From the NCBI GenBank assembly GCA_017510785.1, contig JAFWMH010000064.1, forward strand, positions 62,001 to 126,000: a stretch of DNA of 64,000 bases, written 5' to 3'. This document shows, piece by piece, positions 35,701 to 43,056 of this stretch; the first letter of the stretch is position 1, and each line of letters begins with the position of its first letter. The translations under genes were made by a program, and so were the position numbers. The notes under the pieces were generated by a model. That model worked only from the letters and a program-made list of their open reading frames with translations. It made no database searches and was not told where the DNA came from. The stretch comes from Atopobiaceae bacterium. GTDB taxonomy: Bacteria; Actinomycetota; Coriobacteriia; Coriobacteriales; Atopobiaceae.

Positions 35701-35807
35701 TGGTAACAGGCATCAATAAACTCCAGAAAAATGCGCCGCAACTCCGCTTCCGAGGACGTGGACTCGAACTTCTCTACGTAGCGAGTTATTCTCGCGTACT
35801 TTGCCAT
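32757..35807 (-). CDS. NADAR domain - Sel1 repeats - ADP-ribosylglycohydrolase fusion
   Basis: 1016 aa from ATG 35807 (AAAGGAG, 6 nt spacing). Residues about 130-280 are a NADAR (YbiA-like) N-glycosidase domain: VVTFYHEYDKYGFLSNW, FPTTEHWMMWQKAQLF, WGIGIGPDDP, NLLGRLLMEVR. Residues 280-540 are unrecognised. About 540-720 hold Sel1-like helical repeats (CANILGAMYYLGDVVQQDY, GMVNLGYIYEYG, EALYKLGDMYAKGHAV). From about 745 comes a DraG-type ADP-ribosylglycohydrolase: GAAIGDALGVPYEFKGR, WSDDTALML, NGSLMRIAPLAF, LGSDTDTTACVAGALAG, all with metal-binding aspartates. NADAR proteins have been reported to reverse base ADP-ribosylation and DraG enzymes reverse protein ADP-ribosylation. One chain with both suggests detoxification of ADP-ribosylated targets. 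No ADP-ribosyltransferase was recognised nearby. Confidence 0.85.
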   Translation of the reverse strand: MAKYARITRYVEKFESTSSEAELRRIFLEFIDACYHPNVLDPQYLDTLKKCGLSHGRHLHANVESLDIDAVVAILALLVRSARDMLDASPNARPPLLRAIEDGYGLRLLRRIAELDGTWERPNVVTFYHEYDKYGFLSNWHDAPFEFAGNRFPTTEHWMMWQKAQLFGDRDAAEKILLTTDLDEVKHLGKQVKPYVEAAWREVRLPVMRVGLRQKFAQNARLLNDLLSTGTAVLAEASSKDTIWGIGIGPDDPRAGDPAKWHGQNLLGRLLMEVRSELRAAGTEPGNAGWSHEDLERSQYWGMSLLELARIPSTRPAALMYASYVAQHVPHFRDAHDVLREVRASVGGIIVSMRINMGEGLPIAGWCEFVDELSLRAYLDGREAWAAGSTANEEPPCRVRKSSGKSGNGRELDHLLRRNPGFVSRPFEESRLRQAAQEGRPAPENAKFEDCYWAKHHCTDPGTAKASAFLEDSDLEFLAGLKDNHAGDQLSRQTAELASYVVGDDIEAFVHVLEQQETLLRNCKSSKDLRRVILLGLHLGAACADGACANILGAMYYLGDVVQQDYGRAKELYELADSKGIVQGMVNLGYIYEYGRCGGPDYDMAYRQYAKAAAIDGHFEALYKLGDMYAKGHAVDTDLRAALALYERSLGAAEGIVQQAQPAFRIAELISSKHGQRWGIPYDPMGALSLYQLAERGLRVDVAYGQEYYRNRLQLSIAGQDRMRKVLDDPGFWTRQVNGQEEADAMDNKSVVKASRATLAAAVWGAAIGDALGVPYEFKGRDTFECQGMVGHGTHNQPAGTWSDDTALMLATCDSIRVVGRVDADDLLMRFRRWYNDGAYTPDGAVFDIGNATATALRTGRGLDGEWDNGNGSLMRIAPLAFCDATDDEVRAASAVTHAHPTSTEACVEFVHLLRDTAADPNGTREKLMSELAGVARDEVRSGGYVLDTLKAAKWCFANTSNYRDCVLAAVNLGSDTDTTACVAGALAGTAYGLDAIPAEWLDAMRGGDVLEATLF

Positions 35808-36279
35808 TTCTGCTCCTTTGCTGCGCCCAGCAGGTAGTTAAGAATGGTAACGCATCCGCCGTCTGAAGGCCAATGCCATTGGCATCGTACGCTTCGATGT
35901 GGCCCGCGTGGTAGAACGCATCGGCGAAAAGAGCGTACTGGCAAAAGCGGCCTCCGGACCTCGGTGCATGAGGATAAACGAGCAGCGAGCTACGAGCCTA
36001 TCTTCATGCGGATGCCAGCGGGAAGTGCTGCGCCGCACCAAGGGCAGCAGTTTGCGGCCGCGCGGCCAAGTTGCAAGGACCCTTTGGGCGCATACCCTTC
36101 GAGTTTCCTGCCGCAAGACGATCGGGATAGCTCGCACGCGCCTCCGTGTCATCGGACTGGTTCATGAGCCTGCCTATTACGATGCCCGCGATTCCGATAC
36201 GCAATCGATGGGCAACCCGAGTGGGACGAGTAACAGGGAGGAAAGAGTCTTGCGTAATCGGCCCGAAGATGAGACTATA
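35808..36279. other. Gap with a coding-like plus-strand stretch, probably a gene remnant
   Basis: From about 35861 a plus-strand frame opens right after a TAA and reads RRLKANAIGIVRFDVARVVE, then RIGEKSVLAKAAS, with gene-like codon use and an amphipathic pattern, but it has no start codon and fades after about 40 residues. I do not recognise the family. Antisense frames here look like shadows. Confidence 0.3.
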
Positions 36280-36297
36280 TGTACAACATCCCGTACA
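36280..36297. promoter_or_regulatory. Operator-like TGTACA pair upstream of YefM/YoeB
   Basis: TGTACA (36280-36285) and CGTACA (36292-36297) flank the likely promoter of the toxin-antitoxin operon and form an inverted TGTAC/GTACA pair. The YefM-YoeB operator of E. coli is built on TGTACA-core palindromes, so autorepression by this pair is likely. Confidence 0.55.
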
Positions 36298-36315
36298 ATA
36301 GAAAAGGAGGCAGCG

Positions 36316-36582
36316 ATGCAGGCAGTCACATACACGGCGTTCAGGCAGAACCTCAAGCAGCACATGAGAAGCGCGAGGGACGACGCCGACACCATCTTGG
36401 TGACGAACAACGACCCGTCGGAGAACGTGGTCGTGATGAGCCAGCGCGACTACGAGTCGCTCATGGAGACGGTGCGAGTCTACGAGAACCCTTACCTCAG
36501 GGACAAGCTCGACAGAGGCATGGCGCAGGTGGCCCGTGGCGGCGTGTCCGTGCACGACCTCATCGATGTCGACGATGATTAA
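36316..36582 (+). CDS. yefM: Type II antitoxin, Phd/YefM family
   Basis: 88 aa from ATG 36316 (AAGGAGG, 5 nt spacing). The N-terminal DNA-binding fold shows VTYTAFRQNLKQHMRSARDD, ILVTNNDPSENVVVMSQRDY and ESLMETVRVYENPYL, the usual YefM pattern. The acidic tail (VHDLIDVDDD) is the probable toxin-neutralising region. It overlaps the toxin start by 8 bp and is preceded by TGTACA operator-like sites. Confidence 0.9.
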   Translation: MQAVTYTAFRQNLKQHMRSARDDADTILVTNNDPSENVVVMSQRDYESLMETVRVYENPYLRDKLDRGMAQVARGGVSVHDLIDVDDD

Positions 36583-36874
36583 GGTGTTCACCGACGACGC
36601 GTGGGACGATTACCTCTCGTGGGAGTCGGATAAGCCCACGCACCGAAGGATAAACAAGCTGGTGAAGAACATCGACCGTCACCCATTCGAGGGCATTGGC
36701 AAGCCCGAGGAGCTCAAGTACAACTACTCGGGCCTGTGGTCACGCAGAATCAACCATGAGCACCGGATAATCTATGACGTATCCGGCGATCAGATCGTCT
36801 TCTACTCGTTCAGGGACCACTACGGGGACGATCGTAAGAGCGACGCGATATCGAGGGTGCGCAAGAAGATATAG
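36575..36874 (+). CDS. yoeB: Type II toxin, Txe/YoeB family ribosome-dependent mRNA endonuclease
   Basis: 99 aa from ATG 36575, overlapping the antitoxin stop. YoeB cuts mRNA in the ribosomal A site. Motifs: KVFTDDAWDDYLSWESDKP, RRINKLVKNIDRHPFEGIGK, PEELKYNYSGLWSRRINHEH, RIIYDV and FYSFRDHY. The conserved Glu (PEEL), the RRI-x-HEHR block and the C-terminal His-Tyr are all present, so the toxin looks active. The tail is about 15 residues longer than in E. coli YoeB. Confidence 0.9.
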   Translation: MIKVFTDDAWDDYLSWESDKPTHRRINKLVKNIDRHPFEGIGKPEELKYNYSGLWSRRINHEHRIIYDVSGDQIVFYSFRDHYGDDRKSDAISRVRKKI

Positions 36875-36895
36875 TTGTCGGAAAAGCAACGAGTT

Positions 36896-37894
36896 TCAGC
36901 GAGGGCATTGTCTTGTAAACGAATAAATTGCGAGAGGCACAAACGCTATGAGCATGATGCCGTAAAGAGTGGCCAGCATCATAGGAAGGTCGGAGACAAA
37001 TGGTCCAATTGCATAAGAGACCATGGCATCAAATGCGTAGCTAAGGCCGCTGAACGGCGTGAGGAGGGCAACCTTGGCAAGCGGCGCCGAGAACAGGCCG
37101 ATTATCCCCAGGAACACAATGGTTATAGGAATGACGGCGACGGGCATGGTCGAGCTCATCTTGGACGACAGCAGCAGGGTGAGCGCCGCCATGCCGAGGG
37201 CAATAATGTAGCCCAGCACATACGACAACACGACGGCTTGCCCCACCGTCAGGGAATAGGGGTTGTCCAGTCCGAGCGTCACCTGCACCGGCAGGTCCCA
37301 TCCCTCGATGCCGTAGGCGCCTACGTGGATCGCTATGATGGCGACTGCGAGCACGAGCCAGTAGCCCGTAGTGAACAGGAACGCCGCGACGGTCTTTGCG
37401 ATGGGAAGGACCCTCTTCCCGCGTATCGTGGGCAGCACCACCGCCACCGTACGGTCCCGGTACTCGCCCGCGAACACGCCCGAGAGCGCGATGCAGAGCG
37501 CAATTATGGCCAGGCCTGAGAATCCCTTCCAGGTCAGGACGTAGTGCCACCCGCCGTCGTAGCCCCACTCCAGGGGCCACGCGATCTCGTCGGCCAGGTT
37601 TCTCCAGTATGCCTTCTCCGCGTCGGTATAGGGGTGGTAGCCCCAGAAGCCGTTCTCCAGGGAGCCGTCTATCCTCGCCCTTGCGCCATTCTCCAAGCTG
37701 GCAGAACGGGGATTTGCCGAGTCGAGCGCACCCACGACCTTCTTGTAGTAGCCGTCCTCCACCACCCCTCTCGTCTCCTGCCAAAACTTCAATGCCGCTA
37801 TCGCCGCCAGCATGACGAGCATGAGAGCACATGCCGCCATGCCCGCCCTGTTGTCCAGGATCTTCTTGAGCTCGAATCGCACGAGGACCCCCAT
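36896..37894 (-). CDS. ABC-2 type transporter permease
   Basis: 332 aa; the ATG overlaps the stop of the ATPase gene by one base (TAATG). One N-terminal membrane segment (MAACALMLVMLAAIAALKF), an external loop of about 95 residues rich in Tyr, Trp and Gly, then five segments (GLAIIALCIALSGVFAGEY, YWLVLAVAIIAIHVGAYGI, GYIIALGMAALTLLLSS, AVIPITIVFLGIIGLFSAPL, ATLYGIMLIAFVPLAIYSF). It forms the channel of an exporter with the upstream ATPase. Last gene of the sigma-factor operon. Substrate unknown; a peptide or lipid is usual for this class. Confidence 0.85.
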   Translation of the reverse strand: MGVLVRFELKKILDNRAGMAACALMLVMLAAIAALKFWQETRGVVEDGYYKKVVGALDSANPRSASLENGARARIDGSLENGFWGYHPYTDAEKAYWRNLADEIAWPLEWGYDGGWHYVLTWKGFSGLAIIALCIALSGVFAGEYRDRTVAVVLPTIRGKRVLPIAKTVAAFLFTTGYWLVLAVAIIAIHVGAYGIEGWDLPVQVTLGLDNPYSLTVGQAVVLSYVLGYIIALGMAALTLLLSSKMSSTMPVAVIPITIVFLGIIGLFSAPLAKVALLTPFSGLSYAFDAMVSYAIGPFVSDLPMMLATLYGIMLIAFVPLAIYSFTRQCPR

Positions 37895-38778
37895 TATGCC
37901 CTCCCGTCAGTCGCCAAGTCGCTGAACACGAGCAGGTACAAGTCCTCCAGAGTCGGATCGACGGCCACTGCGTCCTCCATGGGGCGCTCGTCCGCGACGA
38001 CGCGCACCACCGCATGACCGTCACCCGCGTACCTCACGTTCGCTGTGGACATGCCCGCGACCATCGCGTCGGCCCGTCTCGCGTCCGTGTGACACTCCCA
38101 CACCTTGCCCGCTGCCTGAGCGACAATCTGCTGCAGCGAGCCGTCCATTACGAACGAACCTAGACGCATGACGAGGATACGGTTGGCGATGAATTCCACG
38201 TCGGAGACGATGTGGGTGGAGAGGATGACGATCTTGTCCTGCGCGAAGCTGGCGATGAGATTGCGGAAGCGCACGCGCTCCTTGGGGTCGAGTCCTGCCG
38301 TGGGCTCGTCGAGTACCAGTATCTGCGGGTCGTTTATCATCGCCTGTGCGATGCCGAGCCGCTGCTTCATGCCGCCCGAAAACGTCTTTATCTTTCTGCG
38401 AGCGTCGCCAGCGAGACCGACCTCTTCGAGCAGCCTTATGCTCCGCTCGCGCCCATCGCGCTTGCCGAACCCCTTGAGCGTCGCCATGTAGCGCATGAAG
38501 TCGAGCGCGGTGAAGTCCGGGTAGTAGCCGAAGTCCTGCGGGAGGTAGCCCAACAGGGCCCGGTACTCGTCGCCCATGTCAGTCGTGTCACGCCCGTCGA
38601 GCAGGATCTGCCCTCCCGTAGGCCTGAGCACGTCACAGACCATGCGCATAAGCGTCGTCTTTCCCGCACCGTTCGCACCCAACAGGCCGATAACGCCCGG
38701 CGTGAGCGTAGCCGACACGCGGTCCACGGCGATGCGCGCCCCGAACTGCTTGGTCAGCCTGTCCAAAGTGAGTTCCAT
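37894..38778 (-). CDS. ABC transporter ATP-binding protein
   Basis: 294 aa. Walker A GANGAGKTTLMRMV near 35, Q-loop LGYLPQDFGYY, signature FSGGMKQRLGIAQAM near 135, Walker B ILVLDEPTAGLDP, H-loop ILSTHIVSDV. The C-terminal 80 residues are the accessory domain of BcrA/YtrB-like exporter ATPases. Coupled to the permease gene by a one-base overlap and 17 bp downstream of the membrane-protein gene, within the sigma-factor operon. Confidence 0.92.
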   Translation of the reverse strand: MELTLDRLTKQFGARIAVDRVSATLTPGVIGLLGANGAGKTTLMRMVCDVLRPTGGQILLDGRDTTDMGDEYRALLGYLPQDFGYYPDFTALDFMRYMATLKGFGKRDGRERSIRLLEEVGLAGDARRKIKTFSGGMKQRLGIAQAMINDPQILVLDEPTAGLDPKERVRFRNLIASFAQDKIVILSTHIVSDVEFIANRILVMRLGSFVMDGSLQQIVAQAAGKVWECHTDARRADAMVAGMSTANVRYAGDGHAVVRVVADERPMEDAVAVDPTLEDLYLLVFSDLATDGRA

Positions 38779-38795
38779 GAATCCTCAGTCCTTTT

Positions 38796-39596
38796 CTAGT
38801 TGTAGGTCTTGGCCATATATGGGGAGAAGGCGTCGAGACCTTGCAAGGCTGAGCGCAAGGTCATGGCGACCTCCCGCGCGAGCCAGGCAAGCGCCGCTGC
38901 GGCGGCGCCCGCCCACACGACGAGCGAAGCCTCGGAATACATCTCGGGGAAGTGTGCCGAGAGCGCCAAAAGCGCGGCCGAGCAGGCGGCGCTCCACACG
39001 ACGCAGAACGCAGCGCCCGTCGACGGTGCCACCTTGCGAAGCGCGAACAGGCATCCCGCGCAGGAGCAGAAGAACGGCGGTGTGGCCCAGAGCGCCACCA
39101 CGAACGCGCCGAGGTCGAGGTATGCCGCTGTCACGAAGACCATGAGCAGCACGGCGAGTGCCGACGAGCATCCCAGCACGACGAGCCGCGCCACCATGAC
39201 GCTGGCTACGTTGTTCGGGCACGAGTACTCCAGCTCCGCCACGCCATACAGCTTGCTCGCGTGAACCGTGGGGGCGCCAACCAGAACAGTTGCAGCCGAG
39301 AGGATCCCCACGGTGAGCTTCGCGGCATCCGCGTCGCCCCCCACGAATGCCACCACGCACATGACCACGACGATTGCGACCTGCGCCACCCACGTCCATA
39401 CGGGAATGAAGCCAACCTGAGCCGCGACGAAGGCTGCGAACCCCATGCTTCGACCTCGAACACTGCCCGTATGCGCATCCTCGGAGAGCATCGTGCGAAC
39501 GACGACATCTACAACCTCGGGTTCCACCGCAACTTGCTGGGCCGCATAGTGTTTGGCGAGGATTTCCTCAAGCCTCTTATGGCCGGCCTTGCCCAT
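38796..39596 (-). CDS. Polytopic membrane protein encoded with sigma factor and ABC exporter
   Basis: 266 aa from ATG 39596 (GAGAAGG, 7 nt spacing), overlapping the sigma-factor gene by 20 bp. A cytoplasmic N-terminus of about 60 residues (GKAGHKRLEEILAKHY) is followed by six hydrophobic segments from VAQVAIVVVMCVVAFVGG to ASLVVWAGAAAAALAWLA. I do not recognise a named family. Position and the soluble N-terminus suggest a membrane anti-sigma factor or a sensor for the exporter, but no zinc-binding anti-sigma motif is seen. Confidence 0.7.
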   Translation of the reverse strand: MGKAGHKRLEEILAKHYAAQQVAVEPEVVDVVVRTMLSEDAHTGSVRGRSMGFAAFVAAQVGFIPVWTWVAQVAIVVVMCVVAFVGGDADAAKLTVGILSAATVLVGAPTVHASKLYGVAELEYSCPNNVASVMVARLVVLGCSSALAVLLMVFVTAAYLDLGAFVVALWATPPFFCSCAGCLFALRKVAPSTGAAFCVVWSAACSAALLALSAHFPEMYSEASLVVWAGAAAAALAWLAREVAMTLRSALQGLDAFSPYMAKTYN

Positions 39597-40095
39597 CAAG
39601 ATCACCTTCTCCCAGTTCCTTCTCAAGAAGCCTTAGGGCCGCGTTGATACGTCTGCGAACCGAAAACCTGCTGATTCCGAGCACTTTGGCCACTTCGCTC
39701 ACATCGAGCCCCGTTCCGTAGCGCAGCTCTACGGCCTCGCGAAGGTCCCCCGGCAGCTTTGCCAGCGCCTCTTTGAGCTCGATGTCGCTTTCGCCTTGTT
39801 CCATAGTCGGGAGATCGAAGTCGAGAGACACCGTCTCGAGTCTCCGCCTGCGGCTCGCGTCGATGCAGACGCTCCTCGCTATCCGCATGAGGTAGGCTAT
39901 CGGCTTGCCACGTTCGTGGTAGCTTCCAGCTCTCACGAACCGAAGGAATGTCTCCTGTGCGAGGTCGGCCGGCTCATGCCCAACTGGCGCATGACGTCTG
40001 CAGTACGCCAGCACCTCGCCGTAACACTCCTCGGCTATTCTTCGCGCCTGCTCTGAGCTCAGACGTTCGGTTCTTTTCCTCGGCAAGCCAATCAC
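39577..40095 (-). CDS. RNA polymerase sigma factor, ECF-like
   Basis: 172 aa from GTG 40095; TTG 40086, 8 nt after GAGGGG, is an equally good start. Sigma-70 region 2: ADLAQETFLRFVRAGSY, PIAYLMRIARSVCIDASRRR. Region 4: DLREAVELRYGTGLDVSEVA, KVLGISRFSVRRRINAALRL. It heads a four-gene operon with a membrane protein, an ABC ATPase and an ABC permease, all overlapping or closely spaced. This suggests it directs its own operon in response to envelope stress or an antimicrobial; that role is inference. Confidence 0.88.
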   Translation of the reverse strand: MIGLPRKRTERLSSEQARRIAEECYGEVLAYCRRHAPVGHEPADLAQETFLRFVRAGSYHERGKPIAYLMRIARSVCIDASRRRRLETVSLDFDLPTMEQGESDIELKEALAKLPGDLREAVELRYGTGLDVSEVAKVLGISRFSVRRRINAALRLLEKELGEGDLDGQGRP

Positions 40096-40118
40096 CCCCT
40101 CAATCTTCTACAACGTTA

Positions 40119-40141
40119 AGGCCGCACTAAATGTGCGGCCT
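40119..40141. terminator. Hairpin between the sigma-factor operon and the truncated ATPase fragment
   Basis: AGGCCGCAC, loop TAAAT, GTGCGGCCT: a perfect 9-bp stem. On the minus strand it follows the truncated ATPase gene and sits only 24 bp before the sigma-factor start. Confidence 0.55.
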
Positions 40142-40214
40142 CCGCAAGAGTTTAAGAAAAACTTCTGTTAGACCACCGTTGGCATCGTCCGTCGCCACGG
40201 TCCTTGCTATTCAT

Positions 40215-40637
40215 CTACGCGATGGCGTGGAGCAAAGCCGTGGACTTGCCGGTTCGCCGCAGCCCATACATTACCCAAACCCTCGGCTCGCTACTTCGCA
40301 GATACGCCCTTACGTCTCCGCAGACGCGCCTCTCCCTCCACGCAGACACACCTGAGCACATGAGGTTGAGCTCTTCACCCGTATAGACGTCTAGGTTGAA
40401 GACCTCCTCTTCTCCATCCATTTCCTGCATGGTCTTGAGCCTCCTCTCCAAACAATTCCTCTCGGCAATAAGACGCTTGACCGCAGGCAACTCTTTCTCG
40501 CGAACCACGCGCGACCGCACCTTACTGCCCTCGCGCCACTGCAGGTACGTGTATGTGTGTCCCTTTATGGTCTTGCGCGTAAGGTTGCCTTGGGGCAGCT
40601 GCTCTATGCGTTTGCGTATGCTTTCTGGGCTATCCAT
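40215..40637 (-). pseudogene. Truncated P-loop ATPase with DUF6788-like N-terminus
   Basis: 140 aa from ATG 40637. Residues 1-75 (SIRKRIEQLPQGNLTRKTIK, TYLQWREGSKVRSRVV) match the small domain that often precedes ATPases in Coriobacteriia. The protein ends at VWVMYGLRRTGKSTALLHAI with the Walker A motif and a stop, so the rest of the ATPase domain, including Walker B, is missing. A deletion that fused the gene to a downstream hairpin region is the simplest reading. Confidence 0.6.
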
Positions 40638-40799
40638 GCCAAGCCCCCCGTTAACTTCGTTGTAGTTAACAGGATGGTAGCACAGAGATTTACTCAACGC
40701 GCTGACCCATAGCGCCAATCCACCCCTTCGGCAATCAGGTCGGCTCTTGTGCCAATCCCCGTGAAGATGCTCGTCCTAACGGTTCGGAGTGTATCGCCC

Positions 40800-41757
40800 T
40801 TAAAAAGACAGGCAAACAATTTCGTCGTGCTTCATGCGGTCAATAAGGTTCGACACGTTCATGGGCTGCGTGACGATGTCCACAAGTCGTGGATCGAACG
40901 GCCTCATATTGCGCGGCTCTGCGCCTTCGTAGCGCACGTCACCGGCACGAATGGCTCCCGCGCTGAAGATATCTTTAAAGGTAATCGGTCTTGCCCCAGA
41001 GGCACCCTTCTTCTCGGGCAGGTATGACTCGCAAACCGCCTCCTCCATCAGCGGCGCTGGCCAGACCTCAAGGGCCCTGCGAACCAGCCGGTCCGCTCGT
41101 TCGCCGATCGATTTAGGCGTCCACTCGTCCGCGTCCTTGAGCTCACCGGATATCGCAACCCATTCGACGTCGAAGCCTCCCACGGTGCGTTCCTTCTTCT
41201 CCCGGAAGGTCCCGTCGGAAAGCTCGGAGTTGTATGCCGTGAGCGTGAAGGAGCTCCTCTACAGTTCTGCCGTCACCGTATCCCTCATCCTCGTAGTGGC
41301 GCTTGAAAGACTGGTATACGTCGCGCCGGGCGAGCGGCTCTGGCGCATGCAGCACCGTGAGCCAGTCGCGAACGAATTCGTCGAAAACGTCGTCGTAGGT
41401 GGATGCGCCGAGCGTTGTTTCTATGGGACGCCAGTAGGTTTTATATAGGCCATCCTGGTCCGGATGACCCATAAGGACGAAGTTGCGAATGAGGTCAGCC
41501 GAGGAGAGCGACTTGCCGGTGGAGTTCATAGACCCGAAGATGAGCTGTGGGTTGTCCTGGCCCTGCGTGAGCGAGATGGACACGACCTCAAGGCGTGCCG
41601 GCGGGAACGAGCGTCCCCTGCTGCACCATCACCACTGACCCCGTGAAGTACGGCGCACCCGTGCCCCTACCAATGGAGATGATGTCCTCCCACAACTGCG
41701 TGCAGTTCATCATCTGATATCCCATGACCCCATATGGTACTCCTGCATCTTGAATAG
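40800..41757 (-). pseudogene. Decayed DUF262 (GmrSD-like) gene
   Basis: Pieces lie in different frames. Near 41640-41740 the minus strand reads QLWEDIISIG and APYFTGSVVMVQQGTLV (DUF262 start). At 41400-41583 comes NPQLIFGSMNSTGKSLSSAD, then LIRNFVLMGHPDQDGLYKTY. At 40800-41183 comes VCESYLPEKK and MNVSNLIDRMKHDEIV (C-terminus). Frameshifts separate the parts (near 41600 and 41200), and the IDGQQR block and the nuclease centre are deleted. The intact relative at 18802-20985 has the corresponding segments in one frame. Confidence 0.75.
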
Positions 41758-41769
41758 GACCTGCATAGC

Positions 41770-42470
41770 CTACTCTCTTCCCGCTAAAGTGTAGTGCGTG
41801 TATCGCCCGTTGCCATGCTTCATAAGCACACCGCGCATCACCAGCCCGCGAACGATTTCTTTAGACCTGTCCATGCCAAGCTCAAGCAAATCAGCAACGT
41901 TGGCCGTTGTGATAGCGTCGTCTTTATCGAACAGCGAAATGATGTCTCTCTCCCTTTTTGTGAGATTCAGCCAATCGGTGTCCCATCGGTGCTTACGGGG
42001 GTCCATCGGTGTCCCATCGGTGCTTATCGGTGTCCCATCGGCGATGGCCTTACGACAACGTGCATCTTTATTGCGCTCCTTTATTTGCACATCCCCACTA
42101 GATGCATCGTGCAAAGGATCCAGCCTCTTGCCAAACTCGTCGAGGCTCATGCGATATACATTCACGCGGAAGTCCTCGTCATCCACCAGGAACTCGGGCT
42201 CGCGAAGCCCAAAGGCCACGATCTGGTCGAAGTTCGCGCCCATGTTTATCTTGGAGAGCACATACTGATAGGCCTGCTCGACCTGGTCGACCACGCTGCC
42301 GTCGAACTCTCGGCGATCGAGAAAGACGGACCGCCCCGTGCCGCGGAACACGCCGCACTGCACACACCATGCGAACTCGTATCCTTCGCCCGTAAGCAGG
42401 GCGTACGCGTTTGTGGGTAGCAGCTCGCCCTCCCGCTCGAGAATTACGCCCCACAACACCGAACTGAACG
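41770..42470 (-). pseudogene. 3' part of an AlbA_2/Schlafen-type ATP-binding protein
   Basis: The frame to 42495 carries SSVLWGVILEREGELLPTNA, FRGTGRSVFLDRREFDGSVV, DQVEQAYQYVLSKI and a winged-helix end (RERDIISLFDKDDAITTANV, VMRGVLMKHGNGRY). This is the C-terminal half of the AlbA_2 family of putative DNA-binding regulators. The N-terminal AlbA_2 domain is missing; upstream sequence belongs to a DUF3800 gene in another frame. The linker holds a short in-frame repeat (three GTP-x-(x)-TDGTP-like units near 41976-42043). Confidence 0.65.
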
Positions 42471-42718
42471 CACTGGCTCTTTTGGAGAAGGGCAAAAAGC
42501 CGTTTCCGCTCTCTCATTCTGAGGTAGCAGGCCTTTAGCTCGTCATCTTCGCCGAACCTAGACGCATTCCTTCGGATGTCGTTTTCGATCGCGGAATACT
42601 TGCGCTCCAGGTCGCGCTTTGCGGAGTCCCCCGGAACAACGAGGCCGCCATACACAAAGAGGTCGTTGTGCTCCTTGTCGAAGGTTCCCGACTCGTCTGC
42701 GTAGATATAGAGCTTCAT
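42450..42718 (-). pseudogene. 5' part of a DUF3800 gene
   Basis: ATG 42718 opens LYIYADESGTFDKEHNDLFV and YGGLVVPG, the N-terminal signature of DUF3800 with the first Asp of its RNase H-like fold, followed by SAIENDIRRNASRFGEDDEL, KACYLRMRERKRLFALL and QCVQFGVV. Similarity ends there; the frame then overlaps an AlbA_2 fragment in another frame. The join around 42440-42470 falls where both families read a Gly-Val-Val/Val-Ile strand, so microhomology deletion is plausible. A leader with terminator precedes it. Confidence 0.7.
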
Positions 42719-42852
42719 GCCATCCCATCCGAAAAAAGAGGGGCCGCCTAATGATAGGCAGCCCTCAAAAAAGCCCCAGGTCCGGCGCCGGCACACGACG
42801 CTTAAGCTTTCACTCGGTTGCCCGGGTACGCAGCCCGAATCTCTTCGCCTGC
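42719..42852 (-). ncRNA. Structured leader upstream of DUF3800 (candidate DUF3800-type RNA motif)
   Basis: About 130 nt between a predicted promoter and ATG 42718. It holds several short stems (CCGGCGCCGG near 42785-42795; CCCGGGCAACCGAG region near 42815-42830) and two T-runs, ending in a strong hairpin at 42741-42764. Conserved RNA motifs upstream of DUF3800 genes are known; assignment to any one of them needs a covariance search. Confidence 0.4.
42731..42764 (-). terminator. Intrinsic terminator/attenuator in the DUF3800 leader
   Basis: On the minus strand GGGCTGCCTA, loop TCAT, TAGGCGGCCC (one G-U pair), then CTCTTTTTT. It ends only 12 nt before ATG 42718, so it would block the gene unless antiterminated. 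Confidence 0.65.
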
Positions 42853-42858
42853 AATTAG

Positions 42859-42887
42859 AGTCTACCCACTTGACGCGCGAATTACAA
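42859..42887 (-). promoter_or_regulatory. Predicted promoter of the DUF3800 leader
   Basis: Minus strand TTGTAA (42887-42882), 17-bp spacer, TAGACT (42864-42859). Transcription would start near 42852, giving a leader of about 130 nt. Confidence 0.45.
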
Positions 42888-43056
42888 CGTGATTCTCCCG
42901 TTTGTCCGTTAGGCTGGTGTTGCGCAGGCGCAAGGGTTCGATGTCGCGTTCTTGGATATTGGCTGACGCCGTGACGGAAAAAATAAGGAGCTTCGGTTGC
43001 TGTTCCGATTGGCGCACGCATCTGCACCCACGCGTGAACCTTTTCGAACCTCGAAG

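Noticed and set aside
41976..42043. Short repeats in the AlbA_2 fragment as a CRISPR array
   Set aside because: Units are about 20 bp without spacers and are in frame with the coding sequence.
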